A stretch of DNA of 64,000 bases from Setomelanomma holmii (taxonomy: Eukaryota > Ascomycota > Dothideomycetes > Pleosporales > Phaeosphaeriaceae), in NCBI GenBank assembly GCA_010015745.1, contig ML978156.1:293635-357634 (forward strand), written 5' to 3'. A model generated the notes under the pieces. It did not search any database, was not told where the DNA came from, and saw only the letters and a program-made list of their open reading frames with translations. Shown here in pieces: positions 46,213 through 57,486 of this stretch (its first letter is position 1; the number at the start of each line of letters is the position of its first letter). The position numbers and the translations under genes were made by a program.

Positions 46213-46769
46213 TAATGCCTGCCAAAGAACGGACAGACCGTGCACCTGACCTACAACTTACGACTCTTAGCTTGGCCCAGGTGCTGAAGAGGGTGAATGA
46301 CGGAACCAAGGAGACATGAGATACAAAGGAAACCACGATGCTAACGTTCAGATATTCCCCACTCCAGGCGGTCCTTTTCACCCCTTCCTTCCGATGGAAA
46401 ACGGTCACGACTCCGTTCTCACAACAGCACCATCCTCCATGACGAGTAAATGGCAGCAATCAGATATTGACTGCAACTTGCGTCCTTGAGACAAACAAGT
46501 CCTATTGTTCTTCCAGAAGAGGCCCTGTGATGGTCTCCAACTCTCCAGAATATCCTTGCGCACCTCCAAACAGAGGATCTGAAAAGCTATGATCATGCTG
46601 ACATGTTCATGGTCCGTTCGGCCAGCAGAAGTGTCCTGAATGATGATGGTGAACCATCAGATGTGTGCGTGATCTTGTACCAGAATACAAAGTCACCTTG
46701 TATCGCAATCGGAAGGTATTGGTCGGGATAAAGAATGGTGGTGGTGGTGGTGGGTGGTGTCTTTCAACG
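46213..46769. other. Intergenic region downstream of the minisatellite
   Basis: No supported gene. It ends in a GGT/GTG-rich low-complexity stretch at about 46736-46757, next to the zinc-finger stop codon. Confidence 0.4.
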
Positions 46770-47725
46770 TCACTTCTTCGGTGAGCAAGAGCAGCGGCGG
46801 GGACTGCAAGATTTGCATTGGTGCTGCACGTCGGTGTCTGGACTGCTCTTATTCTTCAGGTGACGCTGCAACATGTCCTTGCGAGCATAAGCTTGTCCGC
46901 ATGAGCACACGTACGGCTTGATTATGGAACCTGATGCCGGGAGCTTCGGGCATGTTCTGAGGTGTCGACTGAGGTCTTTCGCGTGCTTGAAACGTCGTCC
47001 ACAATGTTTGCAGTCGGATGGCGCTCGGCATTTGCGACGGACGTGCTGTTGATAGCACAAGGCGTTCAAGAAAGACTTGGTACAGGTAGAACATACGATG
47101 GTCTCACGGATTGAGCTGATCTCCCTCTTGCCATCTGGTATGTGTTGCGGACCGTAAGTGCTTTCAGGTGGGCTTGCTGAATCAGTCACTTGGTCTGGCG
47201 ACGGCAGAGATGTAGGACTTGGGTAGAGGTCGGCTTGCAGGTCCTTATCCGTGCTCACGACGAGCGTGCTTGAACTCGGTATTGAAGAAGGTTGTTGGCC
47301 ACCATGAGAGAAAGAGGTAGGAGAGGGTGTTGATTGCGATATTTCGGCCAAGGCTTCCTTGGTAGACTGACTGATACCTGATTGGAAACAATTTTGAGGT
47401 TCGTGCACCTTTATGGTTACCAAATCGGGATTGATGCACTCAGTGAGGTCAGAATACTCGGCACCCGAGGTTCCAAATGAAACACTCTCGTCCAGAGCAC
47501 CGAAGGGCTGCCAATTGCTAACACCCTCGTAACCTGTAAATGCATCACCCACATGATTCGTCCGCCACAACGGGTCACCTTCTGAACACTCATTGTTGCT
47601 ATCCGACAGAGGATCAAGTATCCGATCAGCTACCAAGGAAGCAGAATCGTATAATGGGTCATCAGGACGGAATTGGGTGGCTTCTGCCGGGCAAAATAGA
47701 CATGAACACTGTTCTATGCGATGAT
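46770..47725 (-). CDS. C2H2/C2HC zinc-finger protein, 5' end unresolved
   Basis: The frame runs open from about 47725 to the stop at 46770, with no ATG that clearly opens it. The first exon or start therefore probably lies beyond 47725, and the 5' boundary given is approximate. Three fingers lie near the C-terminus: VCSTCTKSF to H/C, DCKHCGRRFKHAKDLSRHLR to C, and VCSCGQAYARKDMLQRHLKN. Finger 1 and finger 2 end in cysteine instead of the second histidine, or share irregular spacing. Upstream is an acidic Ser/Pro/Thr-rich region that could activate transcription. The tail is Cys/Lys-rich (CKSCSPRRCSCSPKK). It is a probable nuclear DNA-binding regulator; targets are unknown. Confidence 0.75.
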
Positions 47726-48366
47726 CACTGAGAACAATCAGTACGGGCAGCTGAGATGGTAACTACTGTACTCACTAGTAGAAACAAGTGATGTCGTAGG
47801 CGGCCCAATGTAGGCCGCTCTACGCACACTGAAAGATGTGTTGTTGGGTGATTTGACTGACACTCGACGCGCTCGGTGATGCGGCGGCAGAGCCGCCCGG
47901 TTGGACTCGAGATGGGCCTGCTGCGATGTCGTCCGATTTCCTCGAGGAAGGCGCGCAAAGCGCTCAGAACGGTTCACGCTCGGGCGCAAACCAGATTGAA
48001 AGAGGCAAATCTAGAATTGCGAAGAGTAGGGAAGAGAGAGACATCTTTCGCCTTTTGAAGCTGAACGAAGGCTGTATGGCGCAGGCGACCTGTGCTTGCT
48101 CTGGTTGGTGGCCGCTTGGAGGACGGAATGTGGACCGTGCACCAAGGCTGAGCTGATCCTTTCCAAAAATGAGGTCATACTGTATGGTTGAGCATGCACT
48201 TTGAAGGCACCATACAAGCGGGTTCTGAGACAGGTCTGCTACAACAATTTCTGCACAACGAGATGTCCTGTGCAAGACCTTTGGATTGTGTCTGATCAGA
48301 TCAAGGCTCGATTTAATCATAGCAGCAGATTTGAAGGAGGCATGAAGTCTGTTGACATCCAACAAG
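47726..48366. other. Region upstream of the zinc-finger gene
   Basis: Minus-strand open frames at 47725-47989 could contain the missing first exon of the zinc-finger gene, but no splice pair of normal intron length was convincing. One more GGCCGC-containing element (AATGTAGGCCGC) occurs near 47808. Confidence 0.35.
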
Positions 48367-50007
48367 CTAAGTCGCTTCTACAACCATACAAAATAGCGTC
48401 CCAAACTTCCCCAAGCCCTCTTCCGCAGTGAATATCCGCTTGGGAATCTCAAACTCAACTTCCGGATCCTTCTTCAATTCCCTATTGAGCTCCACATCCA
48501 GCAACGCCGTGTAGCTGTGATCCAAAAAGTCCTCGAGATTATAACTTCTTTTTGTAAATTGTTCTGATATGATCTTCGCTAGCGTAGCAACGTTAGGGTG
48601 ATAATGTGACTGCAGTGCCTCGAGTTCCCAGACACTGCTTTCAATGGCACCGCTCAGTATTGGGTCTGTCTCATCCATGTCGAATGGATCGGACAAGCCT
48701 TCTTCTTCTAGTTGTTGCTCAAGAGCAGGATCTCGGATCTCCCGGTGCATCATAAATGTACATGCCGGGTGGCGCTTGAACATGTTGTACACCCATGGTA
48801 TTACGACAACGATGCCCGCTGGTGGCCCGTGAAGCGCAAGGCGCGAAAGGCGTTTTATGAAGCTTGCGACAAGGGCAGCAGGCAAATGTGTCGAGGACAT
48901 GAAGGTGTCGAGGAGGCGGAAGAAGCGGGAGCGGTGTTTGGAGTGTAAGAGGCCTTCGTCCAACAGCGAGTAGAGTTTGAGGTAGAAGGAGGGGTAGTCG
49001 AGGTTCTTTTCAGAGATGAGGTAGTATAGGCCTGACAAGGCTAGCAGCGATGTCGCGCCACCGACGTTGTACGAGTCTGTCAGGAAGTCCATGAGCATTT
49101 CGGGCTGCTGGAACCAAGGGGCTATTTGGTGCGCGAAGCCTGTGAGAATCGTTTTGCGCTGCTCTTTGGACAGTCCAGCACGCATTGTCACAAGCCAGGC
49201 TTCTTGAGCCTTTTCCTTATATGCTCTTAACGACGATATGGGGCTCTTCGCCTGTGATTGTGTATAGAAATTCTGTATGTCACCAGAAGAGCTGGGTACT
49301 TCCTCCAGGGTAGAGAGAAGTGACAGGCTATTCGCGGCTACGAGATATCGAGTGGGGAGCTCGAGCTCGGAGTCGAGGATGTTCTTGATCGTCTGGAAGG
49401 TGTAGTATCGCACATCGTCGAATTGCTTGAAGTATATCTCGGAGAACTCGTCTCGGTTCGGATCGTCCAGCGGGAGGAGGAGCAATGCCTCCACAAGCCT
49501 CGGAAGCGGCCCCGTCTTGACGCTGTAATTCTGCACCTTAGACTCCTCCTTCACCAGTCGCATGAGCAGTGTGAGAGCAACTGATTGCTTTGGTGGTTGT
49601 TTGCTGCGAAGGAACTGGTTCAACAGCAGGTCCACGAAGTCCTTGTATCGGCCCTTCAACCACGACACAATCACAGCTTCCGCCTCACCCATGCCCTTGC
49701 TCTTGACCAAATCCCCAGTCGCCAGTAGTCGAGAGAAGACGCGGCACAGCGCAACCGCAGCCAAGATTGGTGCTTCATTTTCAGCTTCTACCTGTCGTGT
49801 GAACTGGAGGAGGGTCGCAATGTTGTTGTAGTGTTTTCGCGACTCTAGTATCTGTGCTTCGAGCTGCAATATCTCGGCTTGAGGGTCATCGCCGTCGTCG
49901 CTGGGCGACTTTCGTCGGCTCTTCGATTTCGATTCACGGCGTTCTAGTTTGGAAGGCTCACGCTTTCTCTTCACGCCAGCATGACTGACGGTAGTCTTGC
50001 CTGCCAT
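48367..50007 (-). CDS. NOC4: Nucleolar complex protein 4 (CBF/MAK21 family)
   Basis: Ribosome-biogenesis factor that works with Nop14 in maturation and export of the 40S subunit. Single exon of 546 residues, equal to fungal Noc4. A basic N-terminus (VKRKREPSKLERRESKSKSR) serves as nuclear/nucleolar signal. The CBF domain is clear in the second half: GLYYLISEKNLDYPSFYLKL, SKHRSRFFRLLDTFMSSTHL, AGIVVVIPWVYNMFKRHPAC and the acidic DPFDMDETDP motif. The C-terminus shows the family's ELEALQSHYHPNVATLAKII. The gene is head-to-head with ATP4, with 193 bp between starts. Confidence 0.94.
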   Translation of the reverse strand: MAGKTTVSHAGVKRKREPSKLERRESKSKSRRKSPSDDGDDPQAEILQLEAQILESRKHYNNIATLLQFTRQVEAENEAPILAAVALCRVFSRLLATGDLVKSKGMGEAEAVIVSWLKGRYKDFVDLLLNQFLRSKQPPKQSVALTLLMRLVKEESKVQNYSVKTGPLPRLVEALLLLPLDDPNRDEFSEIYFKQFDDVRYYTFQTIKNILDSELELPTRYLVAANSLSLLSTLEEVPSSSGDIQNFYTQSQAKSPISSLRAYKEKAQEAWLVTMRAGLSKEQRKTILTGFAHQIAPWFQQPEMLMDFLTDSYNVGGATSLLALSGLYYLISEKNLDYPSFYLKLYSLLDEGLLHSKHRSRFFRLLDTFMSSTHLPAALVASFIKRLSRLALHGPPAGIVVVIPWVYNMFKRHPACTFMMHREIRDPALEQQLEEEGLSDPFDMDETDPILSGAIESSVWELEALQSHYHPNVATLAKIISEQFTKRSYNLEDFLDHSYTALLDVELNRELKKDPEVEFEIPKRIFTAEEGLGKFGTLFCMVVEAT

Positions 50008-50200
50008 TTTCCCGAAGTCGTGAAGGTTATGGTCGACGTCGGTTATGATCTATTGCTGTGCAGTTTACGCATAGAAAAAGTTGGGAGCGTCGGCGAATTC
50101 GGCTAGCGCCGCCGTGTCTGGCTTGGCATTGGATTGCAGCTTTCTCACGAAGCTCCGCGACGACGGCAGCACCCACATCTCCCCTCTCTCATCGACAGCA
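50008..50200. promoter_or_regulatory. Shared bidirectional promoter of NOC4 and ATP4
   Basis: 193 bp between two divergent start codons. No TATA box is evident. Confidence 0.55.
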
Positions 50201-51108
50201 ATGGCTTCCCGTCTCGCAAGGAGCGCGGTCGGTCAGTACAACCCCCTCACAGCATCACTGATGCCATTGGACCCCCTACTCACCCGCAACAGGCGCCGCC
50301 CGACTCCGCCCATCGCTCCCTCTCCGCGCCCTTCCATCCATCGCCGCGCAGGCCCGCTACAATTCGAACCTGCCGCAGGAGGACCCCAAGAAGAAGGCCC
50401 AGACGCTGCTTGACTCGATACCCGTGCCCGGCAACAGCCCCCTCACCAAGGCTGCTGTGCTCTCCGCGGGAGCTGGTCTCAGTGTCGCGGCTATTAGCAA
50501 CGAGCTCTACGTCGTCAACGAGGAGTCCATTGTCGCTTTGTCGCTGCTCACCATTTTCTGGGCTGTCGCCAAGTACGCTGGACCCGCGTGGGGAGACTAT
50601 GCGCAGCAGCAGGCGGACAAGATCTCGGGTATCTTGAACGCAGCCCGTGCCGACCACACCTCGGCTGTGAAGTCGCGCATCCAGAGCGTCCAGGATCTCG
50701 GTGGTGTCATCGACATCACCAAGACCCTGTTCGAGGTTTCCAAGGTACGACATGAATGCAGTTGGAGATGGGCGGAATCTCCGTCGGGCCAACATATACT
50801 GACAACTGCATAGGAGACCGCCAAGCTTGAGGCTCAGGCTTTCGAGCTCGAGCAGAAGACGGCCATTGCCCACGAGGCCAAGACCGTTCTCGACTCGTGG
50901 GTCCGCTACGAGGGCCAGGTCAAGCAGAGGCAGCAGCGCGAGCTTGCCGAGAGCATCATCGCCAAGATCGAGAAGGAGCTCGAGAACCCCAAGACCCTCA
51001 AGCAGATCCTCGACCAGAGCGTCGCTGATGTTGAGAGTACGTCATACCAATCTTGTGATACCTTTCTAGTGCTAACGAGAAATAGGGATCGTTGCTCAAA
51101 AGGCATAA
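50201..51108 (+). CDS. ATP4: Mitochondrial ATP synthase subunit 4 (b subunit)
   Basis: Peripheral-stalk subunit of F1Fo ATP synthase in the inner membrane. Four exons (50201-50231, 50293-50744, 50814-51036, 51086-51108) encode 242 residues, a family-typical length. The N-terminus (MASRLARSAV, then ARLRPSLPLRALPSIAAQAR) is a mitochondrial presequence split by intron 1. Processing probably occurs near ARYNSNLP. Then come KKAQTLLDSIPVPGNSPLTK, two hydrophobic segments (AAVLSAGAGLSVAAIS; EESIVALSLLTIFWAVAKYA) and a long charged helix. The last exon encodes only RIVAQKA. All junctions are GT-AG. Confidence 0.94.
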
Positions 51109-51276
51109 GCGTCCTACAATATTTATTGGTCACCTTCAATCAATGTTACATAACCTGTGCAATAGTCAAGCTCGTCAAATAGAGAGTACCCAAGGCTTGG
51201 GAAAAGGCCGAATTGATCTCATTCTGTTTTGAACACCATTGCTATGCACTATATACAGTCTGAGACTACCATCTTC

Positions 51277-52998
51277 TCATAGTCTTGATCCGTCCCCTTT
51301 CTCTAATAACCCACTAATCGTCTCTGCCCAGTTTTGTGCAGCCTCCTGGCTGATTGCGTTTTCGTCGTAACTCACGCCAAACCCCACAATACCATTCGCA
51401 TCCGTCGAGCTGCCAATCAGGAACTCATTGTCCCTTGCCCTCACGCCCATTCTAAGCCCTTGGTAATCAACAATGAAATCCTTACCCTCCACGTTGTCCA
51501 AATCATACTCCCCAGGCCTGAAGAACGCAGCCGTAGAGCCCACACTTGACACCCCACACGTCGCGCCATACTTCCCAACTCTAGCCTTCAACTCGCCCTG
51601 CGGGTTTGCCCTCGTCTTCTTATCCTCAGGCAACCTCGCATCGACACGCTCCAGCTGCGCAAGATACCCAGTCGCCAACAATCTCCCCGGCGAATGCCTA
51701 TTTAACACACTCATCCCATCCCTCGCACCTCCATCTTTCAAACGCTTCTGATAAACCTTCAACTCCCGATTCGCATGTTTCGCCACCAGTTTGAAGCGTC
51801 CTTCAATCGGCAAACTCGATGTTAAAAGCGGCATCACTATCCCCTCGGAAAAAGCTAACATGCAACTATCCGCCTGCGTCTTTACGCCGAAAAAGGCGCG
51901 TGGATTAAGCGGGAACGAGGCGCCGAATGCAGGACGCTCGGCGACAGCAATTTGGCTGTAGCGGGATTCGTGGATGGCCATCATACTCAATCCCGCGAGC
52001 GCGAAACATCCTGCGCCGATGGATACTTTGGCTTCGCGGCATAGTGCTATCAGGCGTGCTGAGGCAGCGGGGGATAGGGAGGGGGTGATGTGGCCCGAGT
52101 TCATTTGCGGGCGTGTAGCGGCGTCGTAGTTGAAGAACCGGGTATATGTGGGATCTATAGGTAGTGGGCCCTCGAGTCTAGTCTCGCGGCGAAGCGGGTT
52201 GGTGAATGTTGGTGACATGGTGTGCTGGACGTGTCTGAGGACGCGGATTAGTGCCCAAAACCAGCGTTGGCGTGCGCGGGTACCGGGGACGATGGGATAG
52301 AGGTCTTCTTGGGCCGGAGGCAGTCTTTGCTGGATGTTCGCTATCTGAATGGAGGTGTTGATGTCTCCTAGGATGGTGGGAGCCGGTGTGTTCAGGATGC
52401 GAAGGAAGTGGCTGAACCAGTTATATGCGCTGAGTCCATCGGATATTTGGTGGGCCATTACGATTAGAAACTTCAGTTCCCATGTTTGTCCTCCGGGAAG
52501 TCGTTTCAGTGGCAGGACGTGCAATTTTGACAAACACTCCTCAGGTCGAATTATCCGAGCGACGTTGAGCGCGTGGTGATGTAAATCCTGGTCGTCGAGT
52601 TCAGGCCCATAGCCGAAATCTTCGAGGAAAGTGATTCCATCTTCCACGCTTTTGACGGCATCTTCAGCACTTTGTGGTACATCAACGACGAATCGCCGTA
52701 CCCCAGTCTTCTCCTCCTCTTCGATTCTCGCCATGAGTAAGACATGGTGCAATCGTAACAGACACCATGCAAGCGCAATGCGTCCCCGTAAGTCGCGTTC
52801 AGAAAGGCTGTGTCGAACTTCAAGCTTCAGCGTCGCAGTCATATCCGCCCGGCCACAGAAACGAGTTCCATCTATGTCAAAAGATGTTTCGACCAGACCC
52901 AATGGCCGTTTGAACGACTGGATGCCATTCGGAGATGTCGTTTGTCTCCATGGGCAGGACGCGTTGGCGTAGCGCGAGAGCCAACTATGTGATGTCAT
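51277..52998 (-). CDS. CoA-dependent acyltransferase-fold protein (condensation/BAHD-like superfamily)
   Basis: Single exon of 573 residues starting at MTSHSWLSRYANAS. The catalytic signature HxxxD is present as H183-Q-I-S-D187 within VMAHQISDGLSAYNWF, where the histidine deprotonates the acceptor in this superfamily. The DFGWG motif of plant BAHD enzymes is not seen; FGVSYDE near the C-terminus may occupy the corresponding place. The N-terminal WLSRYANASCPWRQ and the overall length resemble fungal O-acetyltransferases that use acetyl-CoA on alcohols. No targeting signal is present. There is no biosynthetic cluster around it: neighbours are ATP4 and a MutL homologue. The substrate is unknown. 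Confidence 0.75.
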   Translation of the reverse strand: MTSHSWLSRYANASCPWRQTTSPNGIQSFKRPLGLVETSFDIDGTRFCGRADMTATLKLEVRHSLSERDLRGRIALAWCLLRLHHVLLMARIEEEEKTGVRRFVVDVPQSAEDAVKSVEDGITFLEDFGYGPELDDQDLHHHALNVARIIRPEECLSKLHVLPLKRLPGGQTWELKFLIVMAHQISDGLSAYNWFSHFLRILNTPAPTILGDINTSIQIANIQQRLPPAQEDLYPIVPGTRARQRWFWALIRVLRHVQHTMSPTFTNPLRRETRLEGPLPIDPTYTRFFNYDAATRPQMNSGHITPSLSPAASARLIALCREAKVSIGAGCFALAGLSMMAIHESRYSQIAVAERPAFGASFPLNPRAFFGVKTQADSCMLAFSEGIVMPLLTSSLPIEGRFKLVAKHANRELKVYQKRLKDGGARDGMSVLNRHSPGRLLATGYLAQLERVDARLPEDKKTRANPQGELKARVGKYGATCGVSSVGSTAAFFRPGEYDLDNVEGKDFIVDYQGLRMGVRARDNEFLIGSSTDANGIVGFGVSYDENAISQEAAQNWAETISGLLEKGDGSRL

Positions 52999-53522
52999 GG
53001 TGTCGAGTTCTGTAGTGACCGTGTCTTTACCCAAAGGTATCCTATTTTTCAAGATTTCGTCATGTGTTCACTGTCATTTTCGTAAGGATATGTGGTAATA
53101 ATCCATGTTGAAGTGGTGGTAGTGATCTGCACGAGATTTTGCGGGGATGTGGCGTCTTTGCTGGCGTTGGCGCTTGAGGTAGGTGCGCTCTAGTCATGAC
53201 ATCGTGCAGGTGGTTGCTCAATTACGAGCTTGCAGTACAGGAGCATATGAGGAAGTCTAACTCTTTCAGAACAATGCAATACACTGATTCCGTGATAAAT
53301 TCGGGTTTCGTTCTTCATGAGCCTTGTTGTTTCACATTCAATGAAGACGTACTGCGCTCTTATTGCAGTGCTGACACGGGTTGACGGCTATAGGTACGAC
53401 TACTCTAATAATTTCCAACTACTTCTTTTTTCTCTGCGATTTCCAGTATCAGATTGATCCTTGAACTTATCACCTCCCCGTCTGATAACTCCAGATATGA
53501 TGACCGAAATCCCCTAGATGTC
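52999..53522. other. Intergenic region upstream of the acyltransferase
   Basis: Promoter of the minus-strand acyltransferase, then the downstream end of the MutL gene. No gene is supported. Confidence 0.45.
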
Positions 53523-56500
53523 TTAGTGCTGATGCTGCAAGTCCATCAGCATATCGTCGTCGATGTCGTCGCCAAAGTCGTCCTGGGCCTTCTTGGTCGC
53601 CTCCTTTGATGGCGGCCCATCGCTATCCATCGCGTTCACATCAAAATCCACGAACTGTGACATGTCGAAGTCAGGTATCTCATCCTCCATCCTGGATGGC
53701 AAGTCAGGCTGGGAAGCATTCGGAGAGGGACCGGGCGCAGGAAGCTCAGCCTTCTGGGCCATGGCTTTGTTGTGCTTAGTAGCTTTCACATCGACGACTT
53801 CGATCGTCTGTACAGCTTGCTCTTGATTGCGTACATCAAGGCCGCGTTGAATACCTTCGTGCAGCAAAGAGCGCGTGTCAACTCCTGGCATACGTTCGCG
53901 AAGCTCGTGCAAAACAGTGTCGAGCTCGATCACGCAGCCCATAATCGTCCCATCCGTTACGGGCCCAGCGAGATCATCGTAAGGATCTTCAGCCGAATAG
54001 CTCCACTCAAAACTATTGCAGCCCATGTCGAGTTGCAAGGAAGCTTGAACTACGGAGATTAAGCTTGCACGTATGACAGCTATTAGGTTCTGAACATGAT
54101 AGCCATATGGGACACGCTCGAGAGGTAACTTGGAAGACTTGGTCCGATGTGCGCCATCCGTCCTTCTGCGTCGTTGCGGACGAGAATTGCTGGCGGTTTC
54201 ATGCATGGGTGCAACACGTGATAATTGTCTGCGGACTGGACTTGCTGACCTGTCGGGAGACGCAAGCTCGCGCTCCTGATAAGCTTGGAAGTAGCTTGCT
54301 ATGTCATGGGCGTTGTTCGATGGCTTTTGTCGATCGTACAAGTCGAGTGCTGTCCTCACTTCCTGAGAACGTTTAAGAGCTAGGGACGGCCGCTCGCTTC
54401 CAACTGATGCAGCTCTGGGCGTCATCGGATGAGTGGAGCCATTATGATAGACTTGAGCACGACTTGGAGATGTCCGTGGAGGGGTAAAATCCTCTTCAAC
54501 TTCAGGACGCAGAGGTGTATACTCTGCCATTCCATATGAGCGCGAGTCTAGGTCGGCTGAAGAGGCCCTAGAACCATCATCGAAAGGGTGCGTGTGGTCA
54601 GGGCGACCGCGAAGATATTGGTCCTCGCCACCAAAAGCTAACGAAAGCCGGCCTGAAGTGTGACTTGCTTGACTAGGTGGGTTGATTGGAGTGAATGACG
54701 GAAGGTATCTTGCTCTGCTCTTATCGATAGAATGACCATTTGGACCTTGCCCAAAAAAATCCCGAATATCCGTATTATTTTCCTGAGGCGAGAAGGTTCT
54801 CAATCAGTCGTTCCGCGGCTGATAAAACGGGTCGTCGCGGACTTCCAGTGTTATCACTAGGGAAAAGTGGAGTTGCGTGCTCCTTCCGACGCTTGGGTCG
54901 CGCGGATGAGTGAGGAGAACCTCGCATGGGTTGACCGACCCAAGTGTCTTCTGGACCTCCCATCGCACTCTACTGACCTGTTGGTATCGCGTGCTTGCGG
55001 AGCTCGCTGGCGAGGAGCAGTGACGAAAGTATCAGAGGGGCTAGTGTGCAGTTGCATCCTCTGAGGGCGAAAGGAAGCCAATCTTGAGGTTGACTGATTA
55101 CTTGAGTTTTGCGGTGGACCCGCCATGCGACCTGCATTGTCGGATAAAGAAAACGTACAATTTGCTTCAGAGAGTGGCAAGCTACATTCCCGTCTATTGC
55201 CTGTGAGCGGTGTGCGTTCGTTCGGATACAGTTCCATGGTCTCGTCTTCTGCCTGAGGAAGAGGTCGGATGCTTCGCTCAAGTTCGAGGTCCAAAAACGA
55301 CCGAGGTACATTCATTCGCAATGAAGTTTGGGGCGTAAGCGGCTGGGCTGAGTGTACTCGTCCAGGAGTAGCTACAAGCGCTGGTGAGCTCGGTCGTGCC
55401 ACTTCCTCGTCTTGACTCTTCGCAGGACTCAATAATTGTTGCTGGATCACTAATCGTCTCGGCTTGACCGAAGCGTTCATGCGCGCAATAGTCCAGGGAT
55501 TAGACACTGCTGCAGATCGACTTCCTTCTTCGTCTTCGATGACTGGAGGATGGTTTTCCTGCAAGTGTTCCAGATCATCCTCATCAATCCCGTACATGCT
55601 GGACCTCCATCGTGGCTGATCAGATCGGGGTTCTGAGGTCGGATGCGCATTGTCATCATCGAGTGCATCCTCGTAAACGGAGAAAGGATCGTCTGCAGAT
55701 GTCGCCTGAGGGAGTCGAGCGGATGTCGGTGGTTCTTCATCCTCCGCTGCAATGGTCGTCTCAGGGTAGTATGACTTGAGGAGCTTGTCTACGACATTTA
55801 GCACAACTTCGCTATTCTCAAACGAGAAATCGTCCTTTGCTGGTTCGATGTTCGGATCGTAGCTGCCGGGTGGGCACATAATGTTGATGCAGCAGAAAGG
55901 GTCCGTGACGTTCGCCAAGGATGAGTTCGATCTCCTGAGCCTCTTCTTGAAGGCGCCGACCACCTGCTTGATGGTTCCTCGATTGTTTGACACCGGTCGC
56001 GAGTCAATTGAGATGAATGTACCGTGGTTGGCAATCTTTGATCCAATCGCCGTTGGCTTGGGAAGGTAAGCATGAAGTTCGAAACCATCGCTCTCCAAAG
56101 TAGTCCAGTCAAACTGGAGGGCACAATCCTTGCCGATGACCTTGAGGACTGCATCTTCGATGTTTGCGCTTGCTTTCAGGGCGTAAATGAAGTCACCTTT
56201 GTTATTCTTGGCCTTGAGTACGTGCAGCCTGAACCGAACAACTGGTCTCGCAAGAGCGTATGCTTGCATCAGCCGCCGAATCCTGACCAAGTACTTGGCA
56301 GAGTTCTTGGTAGCTGTTAGTTTGCGGACTGGGATAGGATCGAAGAACTGGGTGGCTTTGACTGTAGTGCCCACTGGATGCGAGTCGCGCTCCGTGCTCA
56401 AAGCCTGTTAGTCGGCGGCATCTGAAGGAACACAAGTGAAGCACCAACCTTGCGAGCTCACCGTTTCGATCGTACTTCAACTTGACGGCCACGGGTCCAT

Positions 56501-56885
56501 GCTCAACCCTGGTTGTGATAGTTAGGGTGCCGCTCATCTCAGCCATACTCGACAAAGCTTCCCCACGAAAGCCGAGCCACCTTCCGCCTACATCGGTCAG
56601 GTCCTTGAATTCACGAATCTTGCTCGTGTAATAACGTCGGAATGCTAGAGCATGGTCCTCTGCGGGTATTCCGTGACCATCGTCTTTGACCTGGATGGTG
56701 TCAATCGTCTAGGTGGTGATGTCGACGAAAATGCTCTTTGCCCTCCCATCGAGCGCATTTTCGATCAGCTCTTTTACTACCGAAGCAGTGTCCACCAAGA
56801 CTTGACCCGAGCCGACCTGTCTGGCTGTCGTTAGGGATAATGCGGCAATGCCAGGTAAAGGGATGGTCGGCAAAGGATCGACCAT
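53523..56885 (-). pseudogene. MutL homologue (Pms1/Mlh2-like) with an in-frame stop in the ATPase domain
   Basis: Reading from the ATG at 56885, the N-terminal GHKL ATPase is clear: GSGQVLVDTASVVKELIENA with catalytic Glu39 and metal-binding Asn43, then the D-x-G-x-G loop DDGHGIP, then WLGFRGEALSSMAEM. Codon 59 (56711-56709) is TAG, between SIFVDITT and TIDTIQVKDD, with no plausible intron that keeps the conserved residues. A likely 40-bp intron (56444-56405) leads to SHPVGTTVKATQFF and a transducer domain (LPKPTAIGSKIANHGTFISI). The linker changes frame at about 54977 and again at about 54785; splicing from 54973 to 54782 could explain it. The C-terminal part is acidic and lacks the DQHA(X)2E(X)4E endonuclease motif, so it resembles Mlh2 or human PMS1. 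It may be a broken gene, a sequencing error or a read-through case. Confidence 0.65.
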
Positions 56886-57486
56886 TATTCACAAAAGCCG
56901 CATATGCGGTGGATGTCGATGAAGGAAGAACAAAGCTATGGTGGTAGTTATCTCATTCGCCCTATATGGTGAGTCTTTTCATCGTACCTGCCTCCAGATT
57001 CCACGAGGTAGTTCTACATGAGGGAAGAGCCATCGCGTCGCGTTCGCCATCGCACGTGACCGTCTCACTTGAAGGCACACATGGGCTGTCTTAGTGTGCA
57101 ACACGTAGGTGCTGAACACGGGAGTTCGTTGCTTTGACGTAATGGCTGGTGGTGTGTCATCGCGAAGGGACAAGGCGTGCCGTCAAAACTGCTTTTGATA
57201 TAGCCAATCAGCAATCGAATAGCGGCGATAGCGCGACTGCCGATCCGGCTTCGATCGGACAATTACTGACATTCATTCAGACATTCTCTACCTCAGCAGA
57301 TACACTTTTATTTATTCTCGACCTCTCCACGAAGACCTAGAATCTACAAGCGTTCCCAGGCAGTATTGCGCAGAGCATCGGCAGATCAGCAGGAGGTCGC
57401 CAGCGTCACCCAAATCCCGCGATAGGTAACGCCTGATCATCATCTCCTACATAGATTGTCTACTAACATTCAGTGTTCAGAATCTG
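56886..57486. promoter_or_regulatory. Divergent intergenic region between the MutL and Ada-like genes
   Basis: 601 bp between the two starts. It probably holds both promoters. No gene or clear operator was recognised. Confidence 0.5.
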
